64,000 bases of DNA from Bacillus pseudomycoides. GTDB lineage: Bacteria; Bacillota; Bacilli; Bacillales; Bacillaceae_G. How positions within the stretch are numbered: position 1 is the first letter of the stretch; every line of letters starts with the position of its first letter. Position numbers and translations under genes: made by a program. Below are positions 37,971 through 49,270 of the stretch, piece after piece. Where the stretch lies: NCBI RefSeq assembly GCF_002551005.1, contig NZ_NVOY01000009.1, positions 1,259-65,258 on the forward strand. The letters run 5' to 3'. The notes under the pieces are model-generated. The model ran no database searches and was not told where the DNA came from. It saw nothing but the letters and a program-made list of their open reading frames with translations.

Positions 37971-37999
37971 ACTATATCACAACAAAATATCACAATCAA
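37971..37999 (-). promoter_or_regulatory. rpsB promoter
   Basis: Minus strand TTGATT (37994-37999), 17 bp, TATAGT (37971-37976); leader of roughly 115 nt. Confidence 0.65.
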
Positions 38000-38163
38000 G
38001 TCGAAAATACATACATTGTCAAACTTTCTTTTTCGTTCCTCTATTTTATTACTGAATGTTATACGCACTCTTTACAGTATTACCATTTCTCATTATTTTT
38101 AAGCTGTTTCATAATACAGTGAAACTTGCAATAGCAAACTCTTATTTTCTGTTAATAACAAAA

Positions 38164-38196
38164 AAGAACCCTTCTGCAACATACAGAAGAGTTCTT
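38164..38196 (-). terminator. terminator after codY
   Basis: AAGAACCCTTCTG (38164-38176) / CAGAAGAGTTCTT (38184-38196), T's on the minus strand. The 360-bp codY-rpsB gap holds this, the rpsB promoter and leader, and no gene. Confidence 0.75.
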
Positions 38197-38208
38197 CATT
38201 TATGAAAA

Positions 38209-38988
38209 TTAGTTTGTTTTTAGTTTCGCAAGTTCATGTAAAAACTTGTCATTTAATACTTTGATGTATGTTCCTTTCATACCTAAAGAACGAGATTCAA
38301 TTACACCAGCACTTTCTAACTTACGAAGTGCGTTTACAATTACAGAACGTGTAATACCTACACGATCAGCAATTTTACTTGCAACAAGTAAACCTTCTGT
38401 TCCATTTAACTCTTCGAAAATATGTTCAATTGCTTCTAGTTCACTATATGATAATGAGCTAATTGCCATTTGTACAACCGCTTTACTACGTGCTTCTTCT
38501 TCAATTTCTTCTGCTTTTTCACGTAGAATTTCCATACCTACTACAGTAGAACTATATTCAGCAAGAATTAAATCATCATCTAAAAACTCTTGACCAAGAC
38601 GTGCTAATACTAACGTACCTAGACGCTCACCACCACCAACGATTGGTACGATAGTTGTTAAACCTTGACCAAATAATTCTCTGTTTTCTACAGGGAACGC
38701 TGTATACTCACTGTTTACTTCTAAGTTTGGAGATGTTTCAGTTACATTGAATAAGTTCTTTGTATATTCTTCTGGGAACTGACGCTCAGCAAGCATTTGT
38801 TTCATGCGCTCGTTTTCGATTTGTTGGTGAATTGCATATCCTAATAATTTTCCGCGACGACTTACAATAAACACGTTCGCTTCAATTACTTCACACATCG
38901 TGTCCGCCATTTCTCTAAAGTTTACTGGTTTTCCTGCTGCGCTCTGTAATAACGCATTTAATTTTCTTGTTTTTGCTAATAATTCCAT
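38209..38988 (-). CDS. codY: global nutritional regulator CodY
   Basis: A GTP- and branched-chain-amino-acid-sensing repressor, 259 aa. The N-terminal GAF domain ([20 protein letters not shown]) binds Ile/Leu/Val; the C-terminal winged helix has [20 protein letters not shown] (about 204-223) that contacts the AATTTTCWGAAAATT box. It controls stationary-phase, virulence and sporulation-entry genes in the group. Last gene of xerC-hslV-hslU-codY, with its own terminator. Confidence 0.99.
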   Translation of the reverse strand: MELLAKTRKLNALLQSAAGKPVNFREMADTMCEVIEANVFIVSRRGKLLGYAIHQQIENERMKQMLAERQFPEEYTKNLFNVTETSPNLEVNSEYTAFPVENRELFGQGLTTIVPIVGGGERLGTLVLARLGQEFLDDDLILAEYSSTVVGMEILREKAEEIEEEARSKAVVQMAISSLSYSELEAIEHIFEELNGTEGLLVASKIADRVGITRSVIVNALRKLESAGVIESRSLGMKGTYIKVLNDKFLHELAKLKTN

Positions 38989-39064
38989 TTCTAAATTTCC
39001 TCCTACACATTATTCACATAGTTTTAATCACTTGGAAACTAGGGCGAGTCACCTGATGATACTA

Positions 39065-40462
39065 TTACAAAATAAACTGGCTCACATCTTTATTTTTAGC
39101 AATCGTCGCTAATTTTTCCTCTACATACTGAGGTGTTATCGTTACCTTTTCTAACGTAATTTCAGATGCTTCAAACGATAAATCTTCAAGAAGTTTTTCC
39201 ATAATGGTATGAAGCCTTCTTGCTCCAATATTATCTGTGTCTTGATTGACTTGATAGGCAATCTCGGCAATCTTACGAATAGCTTCGTCAGAAAATTCAA
39301 TTTCTATACCTTCAGTTTCCAATAATGCTATATATTGTTTTACTAAAGCATTATCTGGTTCTACAAGAATTTTCACAAAATCGTCCGCTGACAATTTCGT
39401 CAACTCTACGCGAATTGGGAATCTTCCTTGCAGTTCCGGTATTAAATCTGACGGCTTTGACATATGAAAAGCGCCCGCTGCAATGAATAAAACATAATCC
39501 GTTCTTATCGGTCCATATTTTGTCACAACAGTCGATCCTTCCACAATCGGTAAGATGTCTCGCTGCACGCCTTCACGTGATACATCAACACTATTCGATT
39601 GTTTACCAGCAATTTTGTCAATCTCATCAATAAAAATAATCCCAAGCTGTTCAGCACGATAAACGGCTTCTTGTGTAACTTCATCCATATCAATTAAGCG
39701 CTGTGCCTCTTCATTTGTCAAGACTTTTCTTGCTTCTTTTACAGAAAGTTTGCGTTTTTTTGTTTTTTTCGGCATAAAACTTCCAAGTGCATCTTGAAAA
39801 TTCATGCCCATCTGTTCCATTCCAGTACCTTGGAGCATATCGAACATAGATGATTGCTGTTCTGTCACTTCAATCATAATCAATTCATCTTCGAGTAAAC
39901 CAGCAGCAAGCTGCTTTTCTACTTCTTTTCGTTTCTGCTCCACTTCTCTCTCATCCTGCTTTTCCGTTGTTGGAGCGGTGTTTTGATTTTGATATCCGCC
40001 AAACAACATTTCTAACGGATTTTTAAATCCTGATTCTTTTTGTTTATGCGGCACTAAAATTTCAACAATTCGTTGATTAGCTTGCTCTTCCGCTTTGTCT
40101 TTAACATGAATCATTTTTTCTTCTTTTACAATTCGAACGGAAGTCTCTACAAGATCACGAACCATAGATTCAACATCACGACCAACATAGCCTACTTCTG
40201 TAAATTTTGTTGCCTCTACTTTAATAAAAGGAGCACCAACAAGCTTTGCAATACGACGCGCCACTTCTGTTTTTCCGACCCCTGTCGGTCCAATCATTAA
40301 AATATTTTTTGGTGCAATTTCATCGCGAAGTCCTTCTGCCAATTTACTGCGGCGATAACGATTTCTAAGTGCCACTGCAACTGCTTTTTTCGCATCTTTT
40401 TGACCAATAATATATTGATCTAATTTTTCTACAATTTGTCGCGGAGTAAAATGTAAATGCAT
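39065..40462 (-). CDS. hslU: ATP-dependent protease ATPase subunit HslU (ClpY)
   Basis: AAA+ unfoldase that feeds HslV, about 465 aa. Walker [15 protein letters not shown] (about 57-70), I-domain (about 110-250, Gln/Glu-rich), Walker [13 protein letters not shown], sensor region [10 protein letters not shown]. The start is [13 protein letters not shown] at 40462 after GGGAGG; longer in-frame starts run into hslV. Confidence 0.98.
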   Translation of the reverse strand: MHLHFTPRQIVEKLDQYIIGQKDAKKAVAVALRNRYRRSKLAEGLRDEIAPKNILMIGPTGVGKTEVARRIAKLVGAPFIKVEATKFTEVGYVGRDVESMVRDLVETSVRIVKEEKMIHVKDKAEEQANQRIVEILVPHKQKESGFKNPLEMLFGGYQNQNTAPTTEKQDEREVEQKRKEVEKQLAAGLLEDELIMIEVTEQQSSMFDMLQGTGMEQMGMNFQDALGSFMPKKTKKRKLSVKEARKVLTNEEAQRLIDMDEVTQEAVYRAEQLGIIFIDEIDKIAGKQSNSVDVSREGVQRDILPIVEGSTVVTKYGPIRTDYVLFIAAGAFHMSKPSDLIPELQGRFPIRVELTKLSADDFVKILVEPDNALVKQYIALLETEGIEIEFSDEAIRKIAEIAYQVNQDTDNIGARRLHTIMEKLLEDLSFEASEITLEKVTITPQYVEEKLATIAKNKDVSQFIL

Positions 40463-40484
40463 TTTAAATGCCTCCCTTACAGTT

Positions 40485-41027
40485 CTACAGTTCTTCCACA
40501 ATAATATTTTCATTTGTATATACACAAATATTGCTAGCGATTTCTAAACTCGCCTTCGCAATTTCTCTTGCTGTGAAATGGGAACCTGCATGTTGTTTTA
40601 AAGCGCGTCCTGCTGCAAGCGCGTAATGCCCACCAGAACCAATTGCTAAAATGCCATCATCAGGTTCAATCACTTCACCCGTTCCTGAAACAAGCAACAG
40701 CGTATTTTTATCCATAACAATTAACATTGCCTCTAGTTGGCGAAGCATCTTATCCCCCCGCCACTGCTTTGCCATTTCTACCGCAGCTCGCTGTAAATTA
40801 CCATTGTATTCCTCAAGCTTTCCTTCAAACATCTCAAATAGTGTAAAAGCATCAGCTACAGAACCTGCAAAACCAGCTAACACTTTGCCATGAAATAATT
40901 TTCGAACTTTACGAGCTGTATGCTTCATAACAACAGCATTTCCAAGCGTAACTTGCCCGTCACCAGCCATTGCACATTCTCCATTATGGTGAATCGCAAA
41001 TATCGTTGTAGCATGGAAGTTTCCCAT
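40485..41027 (-). CDS. hslV: ATP-dependent protease peptidase subunit HslV (ClpQ)
   Basis: Proteasome-like N-terminal nucleophile hydrolase, 180 aa. The sequence begins [20 protein letters not shown]. By alignment with E. coli HslV (mature TTIVSV), removal of a six-residue leader MGNFHA would expose TTIFAI with Thr1, unlike B. subtilis ClpQ, which from memory uses Ser. GDGQVTLGN is conserved. The start at 41027 is the family start; an upstream frame to 41072 lacks an SD. Confidence 0.97.
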   Translation of the reverse strand: MGNFHATTIFAIHHNGECAMAGDGQVTLGNAVVMKHTARKVRKLFHGKVLAGFAGSVADAFTLFEMFEGKLEEYNGNLQRAAVEMAKQWRGDKMLRQLEAMLIVMDKNTLLLVSGTGEVIEPDDGILAIGSGGHYALAAGRALKQHAGSHFTAREIAKASLEIASNICVYTNENIIVEEL

Positions 41028-41110
41028 AGAAAAAACTCCTTTATTTGTTTTTATCCTGCCGCTAACAGGCATTTAGACTCCAGCCTTAAGATTCTGATAA
41101 ATCAAAAAAG

Positions 41111-41210
41111 GGACTCGAGAGTTAACTACCCGCAAGAGCTTGATCGGTACAACTAACTATTAGTGATCAGGAAGAAGAATCCCTTCCACTGATAGTAGTT
41201 TCACTTTATA
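41111..41210. repeat. dispersed repeat, family 1 copy (inverted)
   Basis: Read on the minus strand it begins TATAAAGTGAAACTACTATC, then AGTGGAAGGG, AATAGTTAGT, ACCGATCAAGC and GGGTAGTTAACTC. Blocks and order match 14457-14525. It lies between xerC and hslV. Confidence 0.55.
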
Positions 41211-41225
41211 ACTTTTAAAAGCAAT

Positions 41226-42131
41226 TTATGCGCGAGGATGGTGCATCATGTAAACCGAGCGTAATCTTTCTTTTGAGACGTGCGTATAAATTTGTGTCGC
41301 CGATAAATTTTCATGTCCTAATAATTCTTGTATAGCCCTTAAATCCGCCCCTTCATTTAACATATGGGTTGCAAATGTATGTCTTAACATATGCGGACTT
41401 ATATGCATTGTAAGGGATGTTTTTTTTATTAGTTCATTTAAAATATATCGAACCCCTCGATCAGTTAGCGGTGTGCCTTTCGCATTTAAAAACACCATTT
41501 GTGAGTGTTCTTGCGATTTTTTCTCCAATTGTTTTCTCCCATTTTCTATGTAAGTTAGTAAAGCATCTTGTGCATAACTACCGAAGGGAACATAGCGTTG
41601 TTTCTTTCCTTTTCCCGTCACCAAAATCGTACCTGTTGAAAAATCAATATCCGTAAGCTGAAGCTTCACGAATTCACTTACACGAATACCCGTGGCATAC
41701 ATAAGTTCCAATAAAGCTTGATCTCGTTGCCCTAGTGGTTTAGAAGTATCCGAAACTTCAAACAACTTTTCTAACTCTTCATTGTACAAAAACTTTGGAA
41801 TTGACCATTCTTTTTTTGGGAGCGCGGCAAGTGCAAATGGATTATCTTCGCGATATCCTTCACGCATCAAGAAACGATACAGACTTCGTAAACTCGAGAT
41901 TTTTCGCGCTACAGACTTCCTTGCTAACTTTTCATTATGCAAAGTCGTTAAATATAAACGAACATCAGCATACGTAACATCCTCAAAAGTCAAAATACCT
42001 TCTCGCTTCATAAATTGTACAAAATGTTCTACATCGTTTTGATAACTTGCAATTGTATATTTTGAATAATTTCTTTCAATTTGTAAATATCCGACGAATA
42101 ATTGTAACATTTTATTCACATCTTCATTCAT
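41226..42131 (-). CDS. xerC: tyrosine recombinase XerC (CodV)
   Basis: Chromosome-dimer resolvase acting at dif with XerD; about 301 aa. N-terminal SAM-like domain, then the catalytic R-K-H-R-H-Y set: TGIRVSEF (Arg), HMLRHTFATH (His and Arg), LGHENLSATQIYTH (His and Tyr). The ATG at 42131 follows GAGGTG by six bases; a GTG at 42140 overlaps that SD. It heads xerC-hslVU-codY as in B. subtilis. It is the host enzyme, unrelated to the element's serine recombinase. Confidence 0.97.
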   Translation of the reverse strand: MNEDVNKMLQLFVGYLQIERNYSKYTIASYQNDVEHFVQFMKREGILTFEDVTYADVRLYLTTLHNEKLARKSVARKISSLRSLYRFLMREGYREDNPFALAALPKKEWSIPKFLYNEELEKLFEVSDTSKPLGQRDQALLELMYATGIRVSEFVKLQLTDIDFSTGTILVTGKGKKQRYVPFGSYAQDALLTYIENGRKQLEKKSQEHSQMVFLNAKGTPLTDRGVRYILNELIKKTSLTMHISPHMLRHTFATHMLNEGADLRAIQELLGHENLSATQIYTHVSKERLRSVYMMHHPRA

Positions 42132-42146
42132 TCTCTTCACCTCAAT

Positions 42147-42183
42147 AAAGGCTACTAAATCGTATCACAATTTAGTAGCCTTT
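42147..42183 (-). terminator. terminator between trmFO and xerC
   Basis: AAAGGCTACTAAA (42147-42159) / TTTAGTAGCCTTT (42171-42183), 13-bp perfect stem. Confidence 0.8.
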
Positions 42184-42196
42184 GCAAGAAATTTGA

Positions 42197-43501
42197 CTAA
42201 ATATTTACAAAATTTCGAATTGTTTCTAATGCACGGTTCGCATATGCTTCATTACGCTCTTGCTTCTTTTTAATTTTCTTTTCTAGCGGTGCAAATAGCC
42301 CGAAATTTGCGTTCATCGGTTGGAAGTTTTTCACATTCGTTGTTGTAATGTAATTCGCCATACTTCCCATTGCTGTTACTGCCGGTAAAACAACTAGTTC
42401 TTCACCTTTCACAAGCCGAGCTACATTTATACCTGCTAATAAGCCCGAAGCAGCTGATTCTACATATCCCTCTACTCCAGTCATTTGTCCTGCAAAGAAT
42501 AAATCATCACGATTTTTATATTGGTACGTTGGACGAAGTAATTTCGGTGAATTAATAAATGTATTACGATGCATAACACCATAACGTACAACTTCTGCAT
42601 TTTCTAGTCCAGGAATCAATTGTAACACTTCTTTTTGCGGTCCCCACTTTAAGTGTGTTTGGAAACCAACAATATTGTATAACGTTCCGGCTGCATCATC
42701 TTGACGTAATTGAACAACGGCATACGGTGTTTTCCCTGTTTTTGGATCTTCTAATCCGACTGGTTTCATCGGTCCAAATACTAACGTTTGTCGACCGCGA
42801 CCCGCCATTACTTCTACCGGCATACACCCTTCAAAGAAAACTTCCTTCTCGAATTCTTTTAATGGTACTGTTTCTGCAGCAATTAACGCATCATAAAAAC
42901 GGTTAAATTCTTCCTCTGTCATCGGACAGTTTAAATATGCTGCTTCCCCTTTGTCATAACGGGATTTTAAGTACACTTTCTCCATATCAATGCTATCTTT
43001 TTCTATGATTGGCGCTGCTGCATCATAGAAGTAAAAATAATCCTCACCCGTTAGCTCTTTCAGTTGCGCTGCTAGACTTGATGAAGTAAGAGGGCCCGTT
43101 GCAATTACAGTAGGACCTTCCGGAATTTCTGTAATTTCTTCATTCATTACCGTCACGTTCGGGTGATTTTTCACATATTCCGTTACTTTAGCCGCAAATT
43201 CATGACGGTCAACAGCTAGCGCACCACCTGCTGGCACAGAACATTCGTCTGCCGCGCGAATAATAACAGAATCCATACGGCGCATCTCTTCTTTAATTAC
43301 ACCAACCGCGTTCGTTAATGTATTTGCGCGAAGCGAGTTACTGCATACAAGCTCAGCAAATTTATCTGTATGATGAGCTGGTGTTTGTTTTACTGGTCGC
43401 ATTTCATATAACCTTACTTGAACCCCGCGCTTTGCGATTTGATAAGCTGCTTCACTTCCCGCAAGACCTGCGCCAATTACGTTTACTACTTGTGTTGTCA
43501 T
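42197..43501 (-). CDS. trmFO: folate/FAD-dependent tRNA (uracil-54) methyltransferase
   Basis: Methylates U54 in the T-loop using methylenetetrahydrofolate. 434 aa. FAD-binding GxGxx[21 protein letters not shown] near residue 5. Other marks: [51 protein letters not shown]. The ATG at 43501 follows AAAGGTGAG by four bases. It lies downstream of topA across a hairpin (43535-43560). Confidence 0.97.
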   Translation of the reverse strand: MTTQVVNVIGAGLAGSEAAYQIAKRGVQVRLYEMRPVKQTPAHHTDKFAELVCSNSLRANTLTNAVGVIKEEMRRMDSVIIRAADECSVPAGGALAVDRHEFAAKVTEYVKNHPNVTVMNEEITEIPEGPTVIATGPLTSSSLAAQLKELTGEDYFYFYDAAAPIIEKDSIDMEKVYLKSRYDKGEAAYLNCPMTEEEFNRFYDALIAAETVPLKEFEKEVFFEGCMPVEVMAGRGRQTLVFGPMKPVGLEDPKTGKTPYAVVQLRQDDAAGTLYNIVGFQTHLKWGPQKEVLQLIPGLENAEVVRYGVMHRNTFINSPKLLRPTYQYKNRDDLFFAGQMTGVEGYVESAASGLLAGINVARLVKGEELVVLPAVTAMGSMANYITTTNVKNFQPMNANFGLFAPLEKKIKKKQERNEAYANRALETIRNFVNI

Positions 43502-43534
43502 GTATCTCACCTTTCTTTTTGCATTTCCCGAAAA

Positions 43535-43560
43535 AAATGTGAGCTGGTAGGCTCACATTT
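43535..43560 (-). terminator. hairpin after topA
   Basis: AAATGTGAGC (43535-43544) / GCTCACATTT (43551-43560) with T7 on the minus strand; it overlaps the topA stop codon. Confidence 0.75.
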
Positions 43561-45631
43561 GTTGTTCTTCTTCATAATCACAAGAAATACACTGTACTTG
43601 AACGCCTTTTTTCAACTTCTTCTCAACAAGCATACCTTCACACTTTGGACATTTTCGACCAATTGGTTTATCCCAAGAAACAAAGTCACACTCTGGATAT
43701 GTACCACAGCCGTAAAAAAGACGTTTCTTTTTGTTGCTTCGTCGTTCAATAATTTGTCCCTCGCTACATTTTGGACATGTAACACCGATTTCTTTTACAA
43801 TCGGTTTTGTATTTCGGCAATCCGGGAAATTAGAACAAGCCATAAACTTTCCGAATTTACCCATTTTAAAGACCATTGGATGACCACACAGTTCACAGTC
43901 TTCCCCAGCAGGTTCATCTTTAATTTCTACTTCGCGCATTTCTTTCTCCGCTTTCTCTAAACGCGGTTCAAAACCTTTGTAGAAATCATCGACAATTTGT
44001 ACCCAATTTGCTTTTCCCTCTTCCACTTCATCAAGATTTTGCTCCATATTAGCTGTAAACTCAATGTTAATAATTTCAGGGAAAAACTCTAAAATAAGTT
44101 CGATTACAATTTCGCCAAGTTCAGTCGGAACAAATCGCTTATTGTCTAACCCTACATACCCACGTTTTTGAATTGTTTCTAGCGTCGGTACATATGTAGA
44201 CGGTCTACCAATTCCAAGTTCCTCTAACGTTTTTACTAAACGTGCCTCTGTATAACGCGGTGGCGGCTGTGTAAAGTGTTGTTTCGGTTCGACATCTTTA
44301 GAAAAGACCATTTCTCCTATATCTAGATGCGGTAACATTTTATCCTTCTCTTCTGTCCCGTCATCTTTTGATTCCACGTACACCTTCATAAATCCCGGGA
44401 ACTTCACGACAGATCCATGCGCTCGAAATTGCACAGAATTGTTTATCAGTGTAGCTGTAACGGTATCCATTATAGCAGATTCCATTTGACTTGAAACAAA
44501 TCGCTCCCAAATCAGTTTATATAAACGATATTGGTCACGGCTCAAAAAACTTTTTAGTTCATCTGGCTTACGCAAAACAGATGACGGGCGAATTGCTTCA
44601 TGCGCATCTTGCGCGTTTGCTTTTTTCGATTCTTTCTTTTTTTGTGCTCCTATGTAGTCTGCACCATATGCTTCTTCAATATAAGAACGGGCTTCTTGCT
44701 GTGCCGTTTGTGAAATTCTCGTTGAATCCGTTCTCATATATGTAATTAATCCCACTGTTCCTTGCTTTCCAATATCAATACCTTCATAAAGCTGCTGTGC
44801 AAGCATCATCGTTTTCTTCGCTCGCATATTTAACTTTCTTGCAGCTTCTTGCTGCAGAGAAGATGTCGTAAATGGTAATGCCGGATTACGTTTTCGCTCT
44901 TTTTTCGTTACATTTTCAACTGAAAAAGCATTTTCTTGCATTTTTTCAATGATTTCATTTACTTGTTGTTCATTTGTTAATTCTACTTTTTCCCCGTTTA
45001 TTCCATAAAAGGCTGCTTCAAACGTCTCTTTCCCTTTTACAAATTCCGTCTTAATTGTCCAGAATTCTTCTGGTATAAACGCCTTAATTTCCTTTTCGCG
45101 TTCTATAATTAAGCGAACTGCAACAGACTGCACACGACCTGCACTTAATCCTTTTTTTACTTTCTTCCATAATAAAGGACTAATATTATAACCAACAAGT
45201 CTGTCAAGTACACGTCTTGCTTGCTGTGCATCCACTAAATCCATATTAATTGCACGAGGATGTTTAAAAGATTCTTTAATAGCATCTTTGGTAATTTCAT
45301 TGAATACAACTCGACAATCCGACTCCACATCTACGTTCAGCGTATTCGCTAAATGCCAAGCAATCGCTTCTCCTTCGCGATCTGGATCGGCTGCAAGATA
45401 CACTTTTTTTGCTTTTTTTGCCGCTGTTTTCAAATCTTTTAAAACAGGCCCTTTACCACGAATGGTAATATACTTCGGGGTGAAGTTATTTTTCACTTCT
45501 ATTCCCATTTGACTTTTAGGTAAATCGCGAACATGGCCCATAGACGCGACTACTTTGAATTTTTTCCCTAAATATTTTTCAATGGTCTTCGCCTTAGAAG
45601 GCGACTCCACGATTACAAGGTAATCTGACAT
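43553..45631 (-). CDS. topA: DNA topoisomerase I
   Basis: Type IA topoisomerase relaxing negative supercoils, 692 aa. TOPRIM domain ([20 protein letters not shown]; acidic DPDREGEAI), active-site Tyr in [14 protein letters not shown] (about 294-307), and three C-terminal zinc-ribbon repeats ([24 protein letters not shown]). The SD is GGAGG. It follows dprA as in B. subtilis (smf-topA), with a 380-bp gap here. Confidence 0.98.
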   Translation of the reverse strand: MSDYLVIVESPSKAKTIEKYLGKKFKVVASMGHVRDLPKSQMGIEVKNNFTPKYITIRGKGPVLKDLKTAAKKAKKVYLAADPDREGEAIAWHLANTLNVDVESDCRVVFNEITKDAIKESFKHPRAINMDLVDAQQARRVLDRLVGYNISPLLWKKVKKGLSAGRVQSVAVRLIIEREKEIKAFIPEEFWTIKTEFVKGKETFEAAFYGINGEKVELTNEQQVNEIIEKMQENAFSVENVTKKERKRNPALPFTTSSLQQEAARKLNMRAKKTMMLAQQLYEGIDIGKQGTVGLITYMRTDSTRISQTAQQEARSYIEEAYGADYIGAQKKKESKKANAQDAHEAIRPSSVLRKPDELKSFLSRDQYRLYKLIWERFVSSQMESAIMDTVTATLINNSVQFRAHGSVVKFPGFMKVYVESKDDGTEEKDKMLPHLDIGEMVFSKDVEPKQHFTQPPPRYTEARLVKTLEELGIGRPSTYVPTLETIQKRGYVGLDNKRFVPTELGEIVIELILEFFPEIINIEFTANMEQNLDEVEEGKANWVQIVDDFYKGFEPRLEKAEKEMREVEIKDEPAGEDCELCGHPMVFKMGKFGKFMACSNFPDCRNTKPIVKEIGVTCPKCSEGQIIERRSNKKKRLFYGCGTYPECDFVSWDKPIGRKCPKCEGMLVEKKLKKGVQVQCISCDYEEEQQM

Positions 45632-45884
45632 GCTAGTGCCTCCTTAAGAGGTGGATTCAGGTCTTCATCTTTATTCACACAAAAGTTCCTTCCTCAAAGT
45701 TTCTAAAACCCTTTTGGACGGATTATTGACTAATATTATTGATTTATCTCATTTTTGTCAATCAACAATGAATATAACATACAGTGACTATCTACTATTT
45801 GTCAATAATTGTTTAATAAAAAACATGAAATATACTATATAAATTCAAATTTAAAAAAGACATAAAACCCATTCTTTTTTGGCG

Positions 45885-45932
45885 GACGAGAGCATCTGGC
45901 CATGCATAGAAGCGGTCAGGCCTTTTTCTGCC
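45885..45932. repeat. dispersed repeat, family 2 copy (inverted)
   Basis: On the minus strand GCAGAAAAAGGCCTGACCGC is followed by TTCTATG and later GATGCTCTCG. It aligns block by block with 56075-56120. It also contains GGCC arms (TGGCCAT and CAGGCC) that could pair. The 380-bp topA-dprA gap (45632-46011) holds this and no convincing gene. Confidence 0.5.
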
Positions 45933-46011
45933 ACACGCGAAGTGCAAACAAAGTGAGAAAGCGAGTGTATACTTTTTCTTTCTGCATAGCAGTAATCTAT
46001 ATGTCGAAAAA

Positions 46012-46899
46012 TCAAAATGGATTCATATTATAATTTGAAAGTTCTTCTATCACATCTTCGGCACTTTGAACCAATTTTGCCCCTTGTTGGATGAGCTGAT
46101 TCGTTCCAACCGCACTCTCAATATAATTAGGTCCCGGCATAGCAAATACTTCTCTATTTTGTTCTAAGGCGCAATCTGCTGTTATAAGAGAACCACTGCG
46201 CGCTTTCGCCTCTACTACGAGAACCCCTTGACAAAGTCCGCTTATAATACGGTTTCGTCTCGGAAAATACCATTTTTGCGGTGCATAATGCGGAGGATAC
46301 TCCGTTACAAGCAAAATTTTATTTTTCCATTTTTCACAAAACCCTTGATTTTTCTTTGGATACATATATTGTAGACCATGTCCTAATACTGCAATTGTCG
46401 CAAAAGACTGCTCTACTGCAATTTCATGCGCAATTGTATCAATTCCATTTGCAAGACCACTCACGATTAGCCAGTCATTGTTCATAAGCGGTTGTAAAAT
46501 AGATTGTATGCTTCCTTTTCCGTATAAAGACGGATTTCGTGTTCCAACAACAGCTATTTTTTTTGACCATTGCAATAATTCTTTCTTCCCCTTTCCATAT
46601 AAAACATATGGCGGATCTGGGATTTCTTGCAATAAACTCGGATAATCATCATCCCATATTGTCATGTAAAAAACGTGTTCATCTTGTAATTGTTGAGTGT
46701 AGAAAGAAGGCGATGTTTTTTGAAGATAAGAAACAAGTGCAGAGGCTTTTTGTATAGATAACCCAAGGAATTTTTCAATTTGAGGAGCTTGAAAGGAATA
46801 AATATCCGTTAACTGAGGATCAATAGCTAATAAGCGCCTCAGTACTTTCCACTGATCTGCCAAGAAGTAGTGAAGATGTAATAATCTTTCACGTTTCAT
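46012..46899 (-). CDS. dprA: DNA processing protein DprA (Smf)
   Basis: Loads RecA on incoming single-stranded DNA during transformation. 295 aa. SAM-like N-terminus, then the Rossmann-like domain with VVGTRNPSLYG (the GS/TR phosphate motif), SGLANGIDTIAHEIA, PRRNRIISGL and the C-terminal GTNQLIQQGA. I chose ATG 46899 (MKRERLLHLH), seven bases after AAGGAG; the ATG two codons earlier touches the SD. It lies between sucD and topA. Confidence 0.96.
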   Translation of the reverse strand: MKRERLLHLHYFLADQWKVLRRLLAIDPQLTDIYSFQAPQIEKFLGLSIQKASALVSYLQKTSPSFYTQQLQDEHVFYMTIWDDDYPSLLQEIPDPPYVLYGKGKKELLQWSKKIAVVGTRNPSLYGKGSIQSILQPLMNNDWLIVSGLANGIDTIAHEIAVEQSFATIAVLGHGLQYMYPKKNQGFCEKWKNKILLVTEYPPHYAPQKWYFPRRNRIISGLCQGVLVVEAKARSGSLITADCALEQNREVFAMPGPNYIESAVGTNQLIQQGAKLVQSAEDVIEELSNYNMNPF

Positions 46900-46949
46900 A
46901 TTCATTCTCCTTACCCATAATTGAGATTATGTTAACTAAGAACGGAATA

Positions 46950-46980
46950 AAAGACACCCACTTTTACAGAAGGTGTCTTT
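46950..46980 (-). terminator. terminator after sucD
   Basis: AAAGACACC (46950-46958) / GGTGTCTTT (46972-46980), 9-bp stem, just past the sucD stop. Confidence 0.75.
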
Positions 46981-46988
46981 CTAAATGA

Positions 46989-47891
46989 TTAATAATTTTT
47001 ACAAGTTTCAAATAAGCCTTTTTCTTTTAAAACAGAAATTAATGTTTCGCCCATAACAGCTGGTGTTTCAGCAACTTTAATACCGCATGCTTCCATTGTT
47101 TTAATCTTTTCCGCAGCTGTACCTTTACCACCAGAAATAATCGCACCAGCATGGCCCATACGTTTTCCTGGAGGTGCTGTTTGACCACCAATAAAGCCGA
47201 CAACAGGTTTCGTCATGTTCGCTTTTACCCATTCAGCAGCTTCTTCTTCTGCCGTTCCACCAATTTCACCAATCATAATAACAGCATGTGTCTCTTCATC
47301 TTCATTGAATGCTTTTAAAGCATCGATGAAGTTTGTGCCATTTACAGGGTCACCACCGATACCAACTGCAGTTGATTGGCCGATTCCTTCTTGTGTTAAT
47401 TGATGAACTGCTTCATAAGTTAACGTACCTGAACGAGATACGATCCCAACATGACCTTTTTTATGAATGTATCCTGGCATAATACCAATCTTACACTCAT
47501 CTGGCGTAATAACACCTGGGCAGTTTGGCCCAAGAAGACGTGTCTTTTTGCCATGCATATATTTCTTAACACTTACCATATCTAATACAGGGATACCTTC
47601 TGTGATACATACTACTAAATCAAGTTCTGCATCAACAGCTTCCATAATTGCATCCGCAGCAAAAGCAGGTGGAACGTATACAACAGAAGCGTTTGCACCT
47701 GTCGCTTTTACAGCGTCTTCTACTGTGTTAAATACTGGTACACCTTCGATTTCAGTACCACCTTTACCAGGTGTTACACCGCCGACAATTTTCGTACCGT
47801 ATTCAATCATTTGTTTTGTATGGAATAAACCTTGAGAACCTGTAATACCTTGTACAATAACTTTTGTATCTTTATTAACTAATACGCTCAT
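46989..47891 (-). CDS. sucD: succinyl-CoA synthetase alpha subunit
   Basis: TCA cycle substrate-level phosphorylation; carries the phosphohistidine. 300 aa. CoA-binding N-terminus ([20 protein letters not shown]), [10 protein letters not shown], and the active His in [17 protein letters not shown] (about 245). It starts 20 bp after sucC. Confidence 0.98.
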   Translation of the reverse strand: MSVLVNKDTKVIVQGITGSQGLFHTKQMIEYGTKIVGGVTPGKGGTEIEGVPVFNTVEDAVKATGANASVVYVPPAFAADAIMEAVDAELDLVVCITEGIPVLDMVSVKKYMHGKKTRLLGPNCPGVITPDECKIGIMPGYIHKKGHVGIVSRSGTLTYEAVHQLTQEGIGQSTAVGIGGDPVNGTNFIDALKAFNEDEETHAVIMIGEIGGTAEEEAAEWVKANMTKPVVGFIGGQTAPPGKRMGHAGAIISGGKGTAAEKIKTMEACGIKVAETPAVMGETLISVLKEKGLFETCKNY

Positions 47892-47911
47892 TTTTTCTCC
47901 CCCGCTTTCTA

Positions 47912-49072
47912 TTAGCCTACTAGTGAAACAATTTTTTGTGCACCGTCTGCCATAGATTCTGCTGCAACAATATTTAAGCCAGATTCATTTAAAATTTTCT
48001 TTCCTAGCTCTACATTTGTACCTTCTAAACGAACAACAAGCGGTAATTCAAGACCTACTTGTTTTGTCGCTTCGATAACACCTTCTGCAATTACATCACA
48101 TTTCATAATGCCGCCAAAAATGTTAACGAAAATACCTTTTACATTTTTGTCAGAAAGAATGATTTTGAAAGCTTCTGTAACTTTTTCAGCTGTAGCACCG
48201 CCACCAACATCTAAGAAGTTAGCTGGGTCACCGTTATAATGTTTAATAATATCCATCGTTGCCATTGCAAGACCTGCACCATTTACCATACAACCAATGT
48301 TTCCATCTAATGAAATATAGTTCAGGTCATATTTAGAAGCTTCAACTTCTTTCGGATCTTCTTCATCAAGATCGCGAAGCTCTAAAATATCTTTATGGCG
48401 ATATAAAGCATTAGAATCGAAGTTTAATTTTGCATCTAACGCCATAACTTTTCCGTCACCTGTTGTAACAAGCGGGTTAATTTCTGCGATAGAACAGTCT
48501 TTTTCAATAAACGCACGGTATAAGCCCATCATAAACTTTACAGCTTGTCCAACAAGCTCGTTTGGAATATTGATATTAAACGCAATACGACGCGCCTGGA
48601 AGCCTTGTAGGCCTACAGCAGGATCAATATATTCTTTAAAGATTTTTTCTGGTGTTTTCTCTGCTACTTCCTCAATTTCTGTTCCGCCTTCTTCAGACGC
48701 CATTAACACAACTTGAGAAGTCGCACGATCTAATACAAGACCAACATAATACTCTTTTTTAATATCGCATCCTTCTTCGATAAGTAAGCGCTTTACTTCT
48801 TTACCTTCAGGACCTGTTTGATGGGTTACAAGTGTTTTCCCTAGAATTTCTTCTGCATATGTACGAACTTCATCTAAGTTCTTTGCTACTTTTACACCGC
48901 CAGCTTTGCCGCGTCCGCCAGCATGAATTTGCGCTTTTACTACACATACACTTGTTCCTAATTCTTTCGCTGCTTCTACAGCTTCTTCTACTGTAAAGGC
49001 AACCTTCCCGTTCGGAACGCTTACCCCATAGTTTCTAAGGACTTCTTTACCTTGATACTCGTGGATATTCAT
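47912..49072 (-). CDS. sucC: succinyl-CoA synthetase beta subunit
   Basis: ATP-grasp subunit of succinyl-CoA ligase, 386 aa. [20 protein letters not shown] start, [18 protein letters not shown] for nucleotide binding, and the power-helix region [20 protein letters not shown] with NFLDVGGGA. The SD is GGGGAGG. First gene of sucCD; a promoter-like pair lies at 49146-49173. Confidence 0.98.
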   Translation of the reverse strand: MNIHEYQGKEVLRNYGVSVPNGKVAFTVEEAVEAAKELGTSVCVVKAQIHAGGRGKAGGVKVAKNLDEVRTYAEEILGKTLVTHQTGPEGKEVKRLLIEEGCDIKKEYYVGLVLDRATSQVVLMASEEGGTEIEEVAEKTPEKIFKEYIDPAVGLQGFQARRIAFNINIPNELVGQAVKFMMGLYRAFIEKDCSIAEINPLVTTGDGKVMALDAKLNFDSNALYRHKDILELRDLDEEDPKEVEASKYDLNYISLDGNIGCMVNGAGLAMATMDIIKHYNGDPANFLDVGGGATAEKVTEAFKIILSDKNVKGIFVNIFGGIMKCDVIAEGVIEATKQVGLELPLVVRLEGTNVELGKKILNESGLNIVAAESMADGAQKIVSLVG

Positions 49073-49145
49073 GGTCCCATCCTCCCCTATCTTCCTGTTT
49101 TACTCGAAAAGTTTTTTAATGTTTTTAAACACTACATTGTCATTG

Positions 49146-49173
49146 TATATAATGATTGCGATGCTGTCTACAA
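49146..49173 (-). promoter_or_regulatory. candidate sucCD promoter
   Basis: Minus strand TTGTAG (49168-49173), 16 bp, TATATA (49146-49151), about 74 bp before sucC. Confidence 0.35.
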
Positions 49174-49244
49174 TAAAGTGTCAGAAAACTGAAATCGCTT
49201 TATTCTTTTTTGAAAATAATAATGTTAATATACAAAAATAAAAA

Positions 49245-49270
49245 AATAAGCTGTGAATTCACAACTTATT
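49245..49270 (-). terminator. terminator after rnhB
   Basis: AATAAGCTGTGAA / TTCACAACTTATT (49245-49270) with A-rich plus-strand flank giving T's on the transcript; overlaps the rnhB stop. Confidence 0.75.

Noticed and set aside
38110-38145. CAGTGAAACTTGCAATAGC as a fourth family 1 repeat
   Set aside because: Only the first ten bases agree with the other copies; the AGTGGAAGG and AATAGTTAGT blocks are absent.
41226-42131. XerC as the integrase of the mobile element
   Set aside because: It is the conserved housekeeping tyrosine recombinase of the xerC-hslVU-codY operon, 31 kb from the element, and the element has its own serine enzyme.
43418-43960. 180-codon plus-strand frame over trmFO and topA ends
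   Set aside because: Spans two genes and a terminator on the other strand; shadow of low-stop antisense sequence.
45651-45842. 63-codon plus-strand frame in the topA-dprA gap
   Set aside because: No ribosome site, AT-rich, no recognisable sequence, and it lies directly upstream of topA in its control region.
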